A stretch of 64,000 nucleotides of DNA from Enterococcus xiangfangensis (GTDB taxonomy: Bacteria > Bacillota > Bacilli > Lactobacillales > Enterococcaceae): contig NZ_BJDX01000005.1 in the NCBI RefSeq assembly GCF_005405365.1, positions 124,001 through 188,000 of the forward strand, read 5' to 3'. Below the pieces are notes generated by a model. The model did not search any database. It had not been told where the DNA came from and was given only the letters and a program-made list of their open reading frames with translations. How positions within the stretch are numbered: the first letter of the stretch is position 1; each line of letters opens with the position of its first letter. The position numbers and the translations under genes were made by a program. Positions 1 to 7,399 of this stretch are shown piece by piece.

Positions 1-490
1 CTTCTTGATAATAACTGACAAATTTTTTGAGCGCGGTCGCCGATACGTTGTAGTTTGGATCTTCTGAAGTAGTGATCTCTGCGATCTTATCTGGATCTTG
101 TGTTTTAAAAGTCGCTGCAAAACGGCTCAACTGTTGCGGGTAACTATAATAATGATGACCAACTATCAAACTGCCCACTAATAATATAAAAACGGCCAAT
201 CCCACACCCAATCCAGTTTTTTGTTTCTTTGATAACGACCGTTTCACAGAAGCCGTTGGTCTGATCACTTTTTTTAATCCATGCCCGCAGTTGGGACAAA
301 ACGCAACATTCGTTGGCACCGTTTTTCCGCAATTAGGACAAACTTGTTCATCGCCCGATTTCTTTGCCGGCAACTCCTCTTGTAAAATTTTTGTTTCTTT
401 AGAATCTTCCCCTTCAAACACCTGTCCGCATTCTTCACAAAAACGAGCACCTGCCAGATTTTCGTGACCACACTTAGGACAATTTTTCAT
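1..490 (-). CDS. Zinc-ribbon, single-TM protein (TcaA/YvbJ-like), 3' part outside window
   Basis: This gene begins at 490 and runs off the left edge; 163 residues are visible. The start ATG follows a GGGTGAG Shine-Dalgarno. Two treble-clef zinc ribbons are seen, with cysteines at 4, 7, 18, 21 and at 51, 54, 65, 68, each in a CPxCG-like context. A basic stretch follows, then one hydrophobic segment near residues 88-108, and then the beginning of an outer domain. Zinc ribbon plus TM plus outer domain is the layout of the TcaA/YvbJ family of Firmicutes cell-envelope proteins, some linked to glycopeptide response. The family call is by layout only, since the outer domain is cut off. Confidence 0.7.
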   Translation of the reverse strand, partial: MKNCPKCGHENLAGARFCEECGQVFEGEDSKETKILQEELPAKKSGDEQVCPNCGKTVPTNVAFCPNCGHGLKKVIRPTASVKRSLSKKQKTGLGVGLAVFILLVGSLIVGHHYYSYPQQLSRFAATFKTQDPDKIAEITTSEDPNYNVSATALKKFVSYYQE

Positions 491-676
491 TTATCTCACC
501 CTGTTCTTTTAACCTTGATTTCAACTACTTAATAATACAAGAATTATTTATTAATTGTAGCAAATATCCCGGTAAAAAAGGAATTTTTTTATAAAATAGC
601 TAATGCTGTGATAAAAGCGGCTAGCTTTGATAATTTTCGACTTGTTTTAAAAAAACATTGCTCACTTATTGGGAAA

Positions 677-711
677 AAGGACGTGTGACAAAGTTTTTGT
701 CACACGTCCTT
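677..711 (-). terminator. Hairpin terminator after the SDR gene
   Basis: A near-perfect 16-bp stem (AAGGACGTGTGACAAA and its complement) closes on a 3-base loop. On the minus strand it is followed by CTTTTTCCC. It lies just past the stop of the short-chain dehydrogenase. It belongs to the group of terminators here whose stems carry GTGACAAA. Confidence 0.75.
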
Positions 712-722
712 CTAAATTTGCT

Positions 723-1490
723 TTAAACAATCGACATACCACCATCAACAACGATAAATTGCCCATTCGTATAACTTGATGCTTCACTTGAGAAATAAAG
801 AATTGTTCCATTCAGTTCTTTGTGTTTTCCCGGACGGCTCATTGGATTCAATTTCTGATATAGATTTAAGAAATCAGCTGATTTGAATAAAGTATCTGAG
901 GTCATCTCGGATTCAAATAGACCAGGCCCAATAGCGTTAGTAGTAATATTATATTTTCCATAACTAGCCGCCATGCCTTTGGTCACCCCTAAGACTGCGG
1001 CTTTGCTGGCATTATACGAGTGGCGAATAAATAGGTCTTCTTTATCCGCCATGATTGCATTGATCGAAGCGATGTTGACGATTCTACCATAATTATTAGC
1101 GATCATATGTTTCACTACATATTTGCTGACTAAAAAAATTCCTTTCACATTGACATCCATCGACTTATCAAAGTCTTCCACTGATAAAGAGTCTACTCCG
1201 CCGCGCACGGCAATCCCTGCGTTGTTCAATAAAATATCCAGCTGACCAAAATAATCATATGCTTGTTGGATCCCGGCTTTGACATTGGCTTCATCGGTTA
1301 CATCCATTTTGATGGCTAACACATCGCGTCCCATTTTTTTGATTTCTGCTGCTACTTCTTCTAATCGTTCCAAGCGTCTCGCTAATAAAACTAAATTTGC
1401 TCCCGCTTCTGCATAGGCGATTGCCGCATCGCGACCTAACCCGCTGCTTGCACCGGTTACCACTGCTACTTTTCCATTCAAATCAAACAT
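723..1490 (-). CDS. Short-chain dehydrogenase/reductase
   Basis: Classical SDR oxidoreductase of 255 residues that uses NAD(P)H on an unknown alcohol or ketone. It has the Rossmann motif TGASSGLG at residues 12-19, the structural NNAG at 89-92, and the catalytic triad Ser142, Tyr159 and Lys163 (YNASK). The C-terminus ends in the usual VDGGM. The ATG at 1490 is preferred over the in-frame ATG ten codons upstream, because GGAGG sits nine bases before it. The gene stands alone with its own terminator. An inverted repeat about 40 bases upstream (ACCGTT-N5-AACGGT) may be an operator. Closest in type to gluconate 5-dehydrogenase-like SDRs; the substrate is not readable from sequence. Confidence 0.85.
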   Translation of the reverse strand: MFDLNGKVAVVTGASSGLGRDAAIAYAEAGANLVLLARRLERLEEVAAEIKKMGRDVLAIKMDVTDEANVKAGIQQAYDYFGQLDILLNNAGIAVRGGVDSLSVEDFDKSMDVNVKGIFLVSKYVVKHMIANNYGRIVNIASINAIMADKEDLFIRHSYNASKAAVLGVTKGMAASYGKYNITTNAIGPGLFESEMTSDTLFKSADFLNLYQKLNPMSRPGKHKELNGTILYFSSEASSYTNGQFIVVDGGMSIV

Positions 1491-1943
1491 TGAACATTCC
1501 TCCGCTTCATGATAACGCATTCACAACCGTTTTGTTAACGGTACCTAAAATGATGTAGGTCTGTCAATAGCTGTTGCCAAAAACAGTCTTTAAAAAAGAA
1601 TTCTTTAAATTCCATGGCTAGAAGTATGTCTGATAAAACAGACTAATTTTTGCTTGTACCGGTTCTTACTGATTGGATTTTTTTCAAGGACGCTTCTCAT
1701 AACAATGAAAAAATTTAATCGCAATACGCTTTCTTACAGCCGTTAAGAATAATAATAAATAACACTTAGATCTAATCAAGGAAAAACCTTTTACCTCCTT
1801 ATTTGTCACTTAATTTATTTTTCTCTACCATTCATTTAAAACAAAATCGCTAGCTATTCTCTTTCATTTATTCTACTGAATAGTTCATCGGAACCTCATC
1901 TGTTATGAAAAGAAGATTCCTTTTTGCTAAAAACAACTTGCAT

Positions 1944-1973
1944 TTGTTTTGTTTTTCCCCTAAACTTTATAAT
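1944..1973 (+). promoter_or_regulatory. Promoter of the siderophore operon
   Basis: A -35 of TTGTTT (1944-1949) and a perfect -10 TATAAT (1968-1973) are separated by 18 bases. The Fur box begins four bases after the -10, so bound Fur would cover the transcription start. Confidence 0.65.
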
Positions 1974-1977
1974 TAAA

Positions 1978-1996
1978 GAGAATGAGAATCATTATC
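1978..1996 (+). promoter_or_regulatory. Fur box
   Basis: GAGAATGAGAATCATTATC matches the 19-base Fur consensus GATAATGATAATCATTATC at 17 of 19 positions. It lies between the -10 and the TTG start of yclN. This predicts repression when iron is plentiful, as expected for a siderophore importer. Confidence 0.85.
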
Positions 1997-2017
1997 ATTT
2001 ATGAAAGAGGTGAGTGA

Positions 2018-2965
2018 TTGAGACGAAGCCGAATTTTTTTTGCATTAATTTTGTTAAGCGCTCTCTCGATTTTTATTGGGGTAAAAGATTTGATGCTGCA
2101 AGCGTTACTTCAAGGTGACTCTCAGCAATGGCTGATTCTTTTGACCACGCGGATTCCTCGAACTGTTAGTTTGATTTTAGCTGGAGCAACGATGAGTGTT
2201 TGTGGATTGATCATGCAGCACCTGACTCAAAATAAATTTGTTTCACCGACAACTGCTGGGACAATGGACAGCGCGCGCTTAGGAATTTTGATCGTGATGC
2301 TTTTTTTACCCAATGCTTCTACTACCGTTCGAACTTTTGCAGCGTTTATCTTCGCCTTTTTCGGAACGATGATCTTTTTAGCATTGAGTCGTTTGCTTCC
2401 AACAAAAGATCCCATCTTTCTACCGCTGTTAGGTGTGATGTTCGGTAACATCGTTGGGTCAGTCGCTACGTTTTTTGCCTATCAGTTTCAATTGATTCAA
2501 AATATGTCCTCGTGGCTGCAAGGAAATTTTTCGTTAGTGGCTAAAGGCAGCTATGAATTGCTTTATCTGACGATCCCGCTATTTTTTATTATTTATGTAT
2601 TTGCTTATTTCTTCACAATCGTTGGTTTGGGTGAAGATTTAGCGGTTAATTTAGGGATCAATTATCCTTTGATCCAACTTTTTGGGATTGGGCTAGTTGC
2701 CGCTGCCAGCGGATTAGTCTTGATCATGGTCGGGACTGTTCCTTTTTTAGGGGTGATCGTGCCAAATATCGTCTCGCTGATTTACGGCGATCATGTAAAA
2801 CAAAATTTATTGATCACTGCATTATGCGGCAGCCTCTTTCTGATGTTTTGCGATATTCTTTCACGTATAGTCATTGCGCCTTATGAAATTCCCGTCAGCT
2901 TGACCGTAGGCATTTTAGGCAGTCTAATCTTTATTTATTTGTTGGTAAGGAGGCGGCACGCATGA
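2018..2965 (+). CDS. yclN: Siderophore ABC transporter permease (FecCD type, YclN-like)
   Basis: First of two FecCD-family permease subunits that form the channel of an iron-siderophore importer; 315 residues, almost entirely hydrophobic with about nine to ten membrane helices. The start is TTG at 2018: AGAGGTG lies five bases before it, and the nearby ATG and GTG codons run into a stop. Gene order and lengths (about 315, 322, 252 and 319 residues: permease, permease, ATPase, lipoprotein) match Bacillus yclNOPQ, which imports petrobactin and related catecholates, and the fatDCEB type of operon. The stop overlaps the next ATG (ATGA). No siderophore synthesis genes are nearby, so it probably takes up siderophores made by others. 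Confidence 0.88.
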   Translation: MRRSRIFFALILLSALSIFIGVKDLMLQALLQGDSQQWLILLTTRIPRTVSLILAGATMSVCGLIMQHLTQNKFVSPTTAGTMDSARLGILIVMLFLPNASTTVRTFAAFIFAFFGTMIFLALSRLLPTKDPIFLPLLGVMFGNIVGSVATFFAYQFQLIQNMSSWLQGNFSLVAKGSYELLYLTIPLFFIIYVFAYFFTIVGLGEDLAVNLGINYPLIQLFGIGLVAAASGLVLIMVGTVPFLGVIVPNIVSLIYGDHVKQNLLITALCGSLFLMFCDILSRIVIAPYEIPVSLTVGILGSLIFIYLLVRRRHA

Positions 2966-3930
2966 ACACTTTTCGACCAAAAAAATTGCTGCTATTGCTT
3001 AGCCTCTTCATTCTTGCGGTACTCTTATGTGGATTTTATTTAACTTATAATACTTATGGAAATTTTCAATTTGCATGGATGCTGCGCGGAAAAAAAATTG
3101 CTGCTTTTCTATTGGTCGCTTTGGCAACGGGAATGGCTACGGTTAGTTTTCAAACGATGACCCAAAATCAATTTTTGACACCCAATATTCTTGGTCTAGA
3201 CTCCTTGTACGTTTTGATCCAAACGCTGCTGTTTTTCAGCGTGGGCGGTGTCAATATGTTGGTCCAAAAACAAACGGCGACTTTTTTGATCAGTATTTTA
3301 TTGATGGCACTCGTGAGTTTATTACTCGCGAAACTATTATTGAAACGCCAGCAAAATGATTTATTTATCTTGTTGATGCTAGGCATGATTTTAGGAACTT
3401 TATTCAGCAGTACGAGTAATTTCTTGCAAGTGATGATGGATCCGAATGAATATGATCTGCTACAAGGTCGACTTTTTGCCAGCTTCAGTAATATCAATAC
3501 CGTCCATCTGAACTGGGCGGCTGGGATCATTTTGCTGGGATCACTTGTTTTATTTGCAGCAAATCATTATTTGGATGTTTTGCATTTAGGTAGTGACCAA
3601 GCGACCAATTTAGGGATTTCCCTCAATAAATTTCAGATTTTGTTATTGTTTTTGATCAGTCTTTTGACTGGGACCGCGACTGCTTTAGTTGGACCGATCA
3701 CCTTTTTAGGTTTCATCGTCGCGAATATCAGTTACCAATTGATGCCGACGTATCGTCACCGTTATCTATTTCCCACCGCGATTTTACTCGGAATCATTTT
3801 TTTAGTTGGTAGCCAATTTTTAGTTGAACAAGTTTTTCAATTAAAAACGACAGTCAGCGTCGTTACGCAATTCATCGGCGGACTGTATTTTATCTGGAAA
3901 ATTATTTATGAGCGGAGGAGACAAAAATGA
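2962..3930 (+). CDS. yclO: Siderophore ABC transporter permease (FecCD type, YclO-like)
   Basis: Second FecCD permease, 322 residues, with an N-terminal signal-anchor-like helix and many further membrane spans. It starts within the stop of yclN (ATGA overlap, SD AAGGAGG), which implies translational coupling. The conserved glycine-rich loop LVGPITFLGFIVAN near residue 240 is the region that contacts the ATPase in FecCD proteins; yclN has the matching MVGTVPFLGVIVPN. It forms the heteromeric pore with YclN. Substrate specificity lies in the binding lipoprotein and cannot be set from this subunit. Confidence 0.88.
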   Translation: MNTFRPKKLLLLLSLFILAVLLCGFYLTYNTYGNFQFAWMLRGKKIAAFLLVALATGMATVSFQTMTQNQFLTPNILGLDSLYVLIQTLLFFSVGGVNMLVQKQTATFLISILLMALVSLLLAKLLLKRQQNDLFILLMLGMILGTLFSSTSNFLQVMMDPNEYDLLQGRLFASFSNINTVHLNWAAGIILLGSLVLFAANHYLDVLHLGSDQATNLGISLNKFQILLLFLISLLTGTATALVGPITFLGFIVANISYQLMPTYRHRYLFPTAILLGIIFLVGSQFLVEQVFQLKTTVSVVTQFIGGLYFIWKIIYERRRQK

Positions 3931-4685
3931 TCGATATCAACGACGTGTCAAAAAATTATGGAACAAAAAAAGTGATCTCCGAGATCTGCTTACCGATCAA
4001 AGAAGGTCAGCTGACTGCTTTTATCGGACCTAACGGCGCTGGAAAAAGCACCCTGCTTTCAATGATCAGCCGATTGATCACGATCGACGCGGGACAAATT
4101 TACCTCGATCATAATGAAGTGAAAGCTTGGCGCTCCAATGAATTATCAAAAAAATTATCGATCTTAAAACAAAGCAACGGCGTCAATTTGCGGATCACTG
4201 TCCGTGAATTGGTCAGTTTTGGCCGCTTCCCATATTCAAAAGGTCGCTTATCGGCTGAAGATCGAACTTGGATCGATTATGCTTTAGAAAAACTAGGATT
4301 AAATGAAATGGCAGATGCGATGATCGACACTTTATCTGGTGGGCAGCTGCAACGGGCATACATCGCCATGATCTTGGCACAAGATACAGATTATATTTTA
4401 CTGGATGAGCCGCTGAATAACTTAGATATGAATCATGCGGTCCATCTTATGCAGACTTTGCGGCGTTTAGTAGCAGAGGATCATAAGACCATACTGCTGG
4501 TCATTCATGATATTAATTTTGCGGCCAGTTATGCCGATGAGATCGTTGCGATGAAAGCCGGTCAAATTTTTGCCCATGGAACGACCGATGAAATGATCCA
4601 ACCGCAGATTTTGAATGCACTATACGAAATGGATATCAAGATTTGCGAACTAGACGGCAAACGTTTTTGCATGTATTTCAACTAA
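3927..4685 (+). CDS. yclP: Siderophore ABC transporter ATPase (YclP-like)
   Basis: Cytoplasmic ATP-binding subunit of 252 residues that powers the YclNO channel. Walker A GPNGAGKST lies near residue 33, the signature LSGGQ near 137, Walker B YILLDEP near 157, and the switch histidine in VIHD near 191. It overlaps the preceding gene by ATGA and has an SD GGAGG, so it is coupled to the permeases. Length and motifs fit the FepC/FhuC group of iron-siderophore ATPases. A gap of about 75 bases separates it from the binding protein. Confidence 0.9.
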   Translation: MIDINDVSKNYGTKKVISEICLPIKEGQLTAFIGPNGAGKSTLLSMISRLITIDAGQIYLDHNEVKAWRSNELSKKLSILKQSNGVNLRITVRELVSFGRFPYSKGRLSAEDRTWIDYALEKLGLNEMADAMIDTLSGGQLQRAYIAMILAQDTDYILLDEPLNNLDMNHAVHLMQTLRRLVAEDHKTILLVIHDINFAASYADEIVAMKAGQIFAHGTTDEMIQPQILNALYEMDIKICELDGKRFCMYFN

Positions 4686-4761
4686 AAAATGATAACTAGT
4701 CATTATTTGGGAACTCGTTTTATAAAAACAATACATCATACAGAAACTAGGAGGAAACAAA

Positions 4762-5721
4762 ATGAAAAAATATATCGTTGGATTGTCGATTGCCCTACTG
4801 AGTCTAGGATTGGCGGGCTGCGGTTCGACCAATAGCGCTGAGACGGATAGTTCGGCCAATACAACTAACAGCACAAGTACAGAAAAAACCATCGAAGTAA
4901 CTGATTCTAATGGCAAAGTGACCGTTCCAAAAAATCCGGAAAAAGTCGTCGTTTTCGATAACGGCTCGCTAGATACTTTGGATGCTTTGGGGGTCGGCGG
5001 TAAAGTCGTAGCGGCAGCAACTGATAATTTGCCAACTTATTTAAAAGATTATAAAAAAGTGGAATCGGCCGGCGGGATCAAAGAACCTGATTTAGAAAAA
5101 ATCAATCAGATAAAACCCGATTTGATTATTATTTCTGGTCGGCAAAGTGATTTTCTAGAGCAATTAAAAGCGATCGCACCAACGATGTATTTAGCTGTGG
5201 ATACTTCTGATACTTGGAATTCGATTAAACAAAACGTTTTGACACTAGGACAAATCTTTGACAAAGAAAAAATGGCTGAAAAACAATTATCTGCACTAGA
5301 AGCAGACATCAAAGAAACAAAAACTAAAGCAGAAGAAGGCCAAGATAAAGCTTTGACAGTTTTGATCAATGAAGGCCAACTCTCTACTTATGGAAAAGAT
5401 TCCCGTTTTGGAATCATTTATGATACGTTTGGTTTTACAGAAGCAGATGATACGATCAAAGCCTCTACTCACGGACAAAGTGTCGCTTATGAATATGTCT
5501 TAGACAAAAACCCAGAAATCATCTTTGTCGTGGATCGAACAAAAGCGATCGGCGGCGATACTAGCGACAACAATGTTGCGGACAATGAATTGGTTGCTCA
5601 AACAACTGCTGGTAAAAATAATAAAGTCATTACATTGCAGCCCGACGTTTGGTATTTAAGCGGCGGTGGACTAGAATCTGCTAAAATGATGCTAGAAGAC
5701 GTCAATCAAGCATTTGAATAA
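4762..5721 (+). CDS. yclQ: Siderophore-binding lipoprotein (YclQ-like)
   Basis: Extracellular ligand-binding component of 319 residues. It has a lipoprotein signal peptide with lipobox LAGC and lipidated Cys20, then a Ser/Thr-rich linker, then a periplasmic-binding-protein-2 (BtuF/FecB) fold. Landmarks are the start of lobe one (NPEKVVVFDNGSLDTLDALG) and the KPDLIIISGRQ strand. It is the fourth gene of the Fur-box operon, with SD AGGAGG. By order and size it matches YclQ of Bacillus, a petrobactin binder; the actual ligand (a catecholate or another siderophore) is an inference from the family. Confidence 0.88.
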   Translation: MKKYIVGLSIALLSLGLAGCGSTNSAETDSSANTTNSTSTEKTIEVTDSNGKVTVPKNPEKVVVFDNGSLDTLDALGVGGKVVAAATDNLPTYLKDYKKVESAGGIKEPDLEKINQIKPDLIIISGRQSDFLEQLKAIAPTMYLAVDTSDTWNSIKQNVLTLGQIFDKEKMAEKQLSALEADIKETKTKAEEGQDKALTVLINEGQLSTYGKDSRFGIIYDTFGFTEADDTIKASTHGQSVAYEYVLDKNPEIIFVVDRTKAIGGDTSDNNVADNELVAQTTAGKNNKVITLQPDVWYLSGGGLESAKMMLEDVNQAFE

Positions 5722-5725
5722 TCGC

Positions 5726-5765
5726 AAAAAAAAGGTTGTGACAAAAATTGTCACAACCTTTTTTG
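5726..5765. terminator. Bidirectional terminator between yclQ and flp
   Basis: A 16-bp stem (AAAAAAGGTTGTGACA with its complement) and an AAAAT loop, flanked by A and T tracts on the two sides. It can end both the plus-strand siderophore operon and the minus-strand flp operon. Confidence 0.9.
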
Positions 5766-5777
5766 CTGATTGAAAAA

Positions 5778-6437
5778 CTATAGATCTTCTAATCCATCTC
5801 GATCTAACAAAGTGATGGTTCGTCTCTTACGACTGATCAACTGTTTGCTTTCTAACAGTTTTAGTTTTCTCGACAATGTCTCTGGTGTCGTTCCTAAAAA
5901 CAAAGCCAACTCTTTCATTTTCATCGGCAAGACTAATTCGTTAGATTCCGCTACTTTTGCCAAATCAAGTAAATATGTCGCTAAACGTTCCTCGACTTTT
6001 TCCATCATCAGAAACTGGGTCTGCTGTTCTGTCTTCACCATCTTTGTCGCGTTGATTTCTAATAGTTTTAGACTTAACTGCGGATATTTCAATAACAAGT
6101 TAGAAAAATCTTGCTGTCTTAAAATACAAACTTCGGTAGGTTCTAACGCTTCGCCGAACAGCGCATCGTTTTGCACGCCAAATAATTGGTTTTCCCCTTC
6201 ATATTCACCCGGCTCTACTACCCGTAAAACTTGTTCTTTTCCATTGGAAGAAAGCTGGTACACTTTCATATTTCCACGAGCAACGATGACCAGCTGTTTC
6301 TCGCCGTCAGGTGTGAAGATCTGCTCACCTTTATCTACCATCCGATGTTTGACCAGCGCGTGGATCTTTTTTTGATCTGCTACCTCCAGATGATTGAATA
6401 ATGGTACTAAAGAAACGCATAGGTGTTCTTGACTCAT
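5778..6437 (-). CDS. flp: CRP/FNR-family regulator, Flp type
   Basis: Transcription factor of 219 residues with an N-terminal cyclic-nucleotide-binding-like beta roll, a dimerisation helix, and a C-terminal winged helix with recognition segment LGTTPETLSRKLKLLE near 183. It lacks the four-cysteine cluster of FNR proteins that carry iron-sulfur. It has only Cys7 and Cys104, a layout like Lactobacillus casei FLP, where two such cysteines form a redox-switching disulfide. The start ATG at 6437 has GGAGG seven bases upstream; the longer in-frame start overlaps that SD. It is the last gene of the operon with the Dps-like and metal-binding genes, and FNR-type boxes upstream of that operon suggest autoregulation. 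Confidence 0.85.
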   Translation of the reverse strand: MSQEHLCVSLVPLFNHLEVADQKKIHALVKHRMVDKGEQIFTPDGEKQLVIVARGNMKVYQLSSNGKEQVLRVVEPGEYEGENQLFGVQNDALFGEALEPTEVCILRQQDFSNLLLKYPQLSLKLLEINATKMVKTEQQTQFLMMEKVEERLATYLLDLAKVAESNELVLPMKMKELALFLGTTPETLSRKLKLLESKQLISRKRRTITLLDRDGLEDL

Positions 6438-6452
6438 GGAAATCCTCCTCAA

Positions 6453-6986
6453 TTAATCGTCTTCGTCCTCTTCAAGCTCGGTTACGTCATTTCCTAAGTA
6501 ACGTTGCCAAACTAAGACTTGATGTTTGATCCAAGCATACAATGTTTTTAGAAATTCAGCTAACCCAAATTTCCCTTCTTTTTCGGCCAACACGATTCCG
6601 CGAGTGATAAACAAGTTTTGTGTAGCTAAATCTGCCACGATCTCATTAAGGATCGTTTCGGCATCTTCATATTTCAACTTGCCGCTGTCTTTGATCATGG
6701 CATACTCTGTAAACTCAGCCAAAGTCGTTGGGATCAGTTCCCCTTCATCTAACACCTTCTGACTCAATTCGTCAAATAACTGATCTTCTTCAGCGATCAT
6801 AGCTGCTAGCTTAGGTTCTGCAAACCCCCGGACAGATCCTTTCAAATAATAATCAGCTTGTCGTAATTTGACTCTGTGAACAAATAAATTGGACAAAATA
6901 TGGCTGATCATCGCGCCAGCTGTCGGGGTGTGGTGATCTTGATCGCTTTTGATTTTTTCTGCTTGATACTTTTCTTCAATCGTCAT
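6453..6986 (-). CDS. Dps/ferritin-like protein with altered metal site
   Basis: Protein of 177 residues resembling Dps: a central helix pair around YYLKGSVRGF and DELSQKVLDEGELIPTTLAEF recalls the KGxxF and ...GGxPxxTxxEF segments of Dps. The histidines that usually hold iron at the dimer-interface ferroxidase site are not where expected (ADYYLKG instead of HWxxKG, and Lys for the second histidine). The C-terminus is acidic (ELEEDEDD). It lies two bases after the heavy-metal-associated gene and 15 bases before flp, so it is clearly in one operon. It may bind a different metal, serve a structural role, or act with the regulator; the family call is tentative, the gene call is firm. Confidence 0.65.
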   Translation of the reverse strand: MTIEEKYQAEKIKSDQDHHTPTAGAMISHILSNLFVHRVKLRQADYYLKGSVRGFAEPKLAAMIAEEDQLFDELSQKVLDEGELIPTTLAEFTEYAMIKDSGKLKYEDAETILNEIVADLATQNLFITRGIVLAEKEGKFGLAEFLKTLYAWIKHQVLVWQRYLGNDVTELEEDEDD

Positions 6987-6987
6987 C

Positions 6988-7218
6988 TTATGCCAACTCC
7001 TTTACTTTGATTCCTTCTACTTCATAACCTAAATTCTCGATCACTTGTTTTAAGGCTTCTGGACTAGTCTTATCTGGTTCAATATCCGCTTTGACCTTGC
7101 TGGCATTGAACAAAACTTTGACTTTATCGACACCTGATTGTTGACCCACCGCATTTTCGATTTTTTGCATACATGATGGACACGTTAATGTTCCTAATTG
7201 GATAATTACTTTTTGCAT
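6988..7218 (-). CDS. Heavy-metal-associated (CopZ-like) protein
   Basis: Small cytoplasmic metal carrier of 76 residues with the ferredoxin-like HMA fold. The metal-binding motif TCPSCMQKIE puts Cys13 and Cys16 as ligands, instead of the more usual MxCxxC, so a leucine-threonine pair precedes the first cysteine. The start at 7218 is chosen because GAGGAGG lies eight bases before it; the upstream in-frame ATG overlaps that SD. First gene of the operon with the Dps-like protein and flp, under tandem FNR-type boxes. No copper ATPase is adjacent, so a role in copper export is not supported by context; metal delivery to a partner, or a thiol role, is possible. Confidence 0.8.
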   Translation of the reverse strand: MQKVIIQLGTLTCPSCMQKIENAVGQQSGVDKVKVLFNASKVKADIEPDKTSPEALKQVIENLGYEVEGIKVKELA

Positions 7219-7250
7219 GACTGTTTCCTCCTCGTTCATTTGATACTCTT

Positions 7251-7292
7251 ATTCTAACGGTTCTTTGGGTTTAACAAATTGACCTCTATCAA
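7251..7292 (-). promoter_or_regulatory. FNR/Flp-type box at -41.5 with -10 element
   Basis: On the minus strand TTGATAGAGGTCAA (7292 to 7279) matches the CRP/FNR-type consensus TTGAT-N4-ATCAA at 9 of 10 fixed positions. The -10 hexamer TAGAAT (7256 to 7251) puts +1 near 7244, so the box centre is at -41.5, the classical class II activation position. It drives the HMA/Dps-like/flp operon. Confidence 0.7.
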
Positions 7293-7308
7293 GTTTTGCT
7301 TGTTTTAT

Positions 7309-7322
7309 TTGACCATTATCGA
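7309..7322 (-). promoter_or_regulatory. Second FNR/Flp-type box at -71.5
   Basis: TCGATAATGGTCAA on the minus strand is a weaker match (8 of 10 fixed positions) lying exactly 30 bases upstream of the first box, about three helical turns. A -71.5/-41.5 pair is a known arrangement for two CRP/FNR dimers at one promoter. Confidence 0.55.
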
Positions 7323-7359
7323 AAAATCCGCGGATACTTTAAACTAATTGTTTCGAATC

Positions 7360-7391
7360 AAAAAAAGAGTTCCCGTTGTGACGAGAACTCT
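7360..7391 (-). terminator. Terminator after the DUF438 gene
   Basis: On the minus strand the stem AGAGTTCTCG pairs with CGGGAACTCT around a TCACAA loop and is followed by seven T. It lies directly after the DUF438 stop. Confidence 0.8.
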
Positions 7392-7399
7392 ACTGATTT

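Larger units (their letters stand above)
1491..2017. other. 527-bp intergenic region between divergent genes
   Basis: It holds the SDR upstream region with the inverted repeat at 1527-1543, about 380 bases of AT-rich sequence in which I see no gene or RNA family, and then the iron-regulated promoter of the siderophore operon at 1944-2000. Confidence 0.6.

Noticed and set aside
5770-6375. 201-codon open frame on the plus strand opposite flp
   Set aside because: Composition is that of an antisense frame (Ser, Asn and Cys rich), no SD, and the minus frame has a clear CRP/FNR fold.
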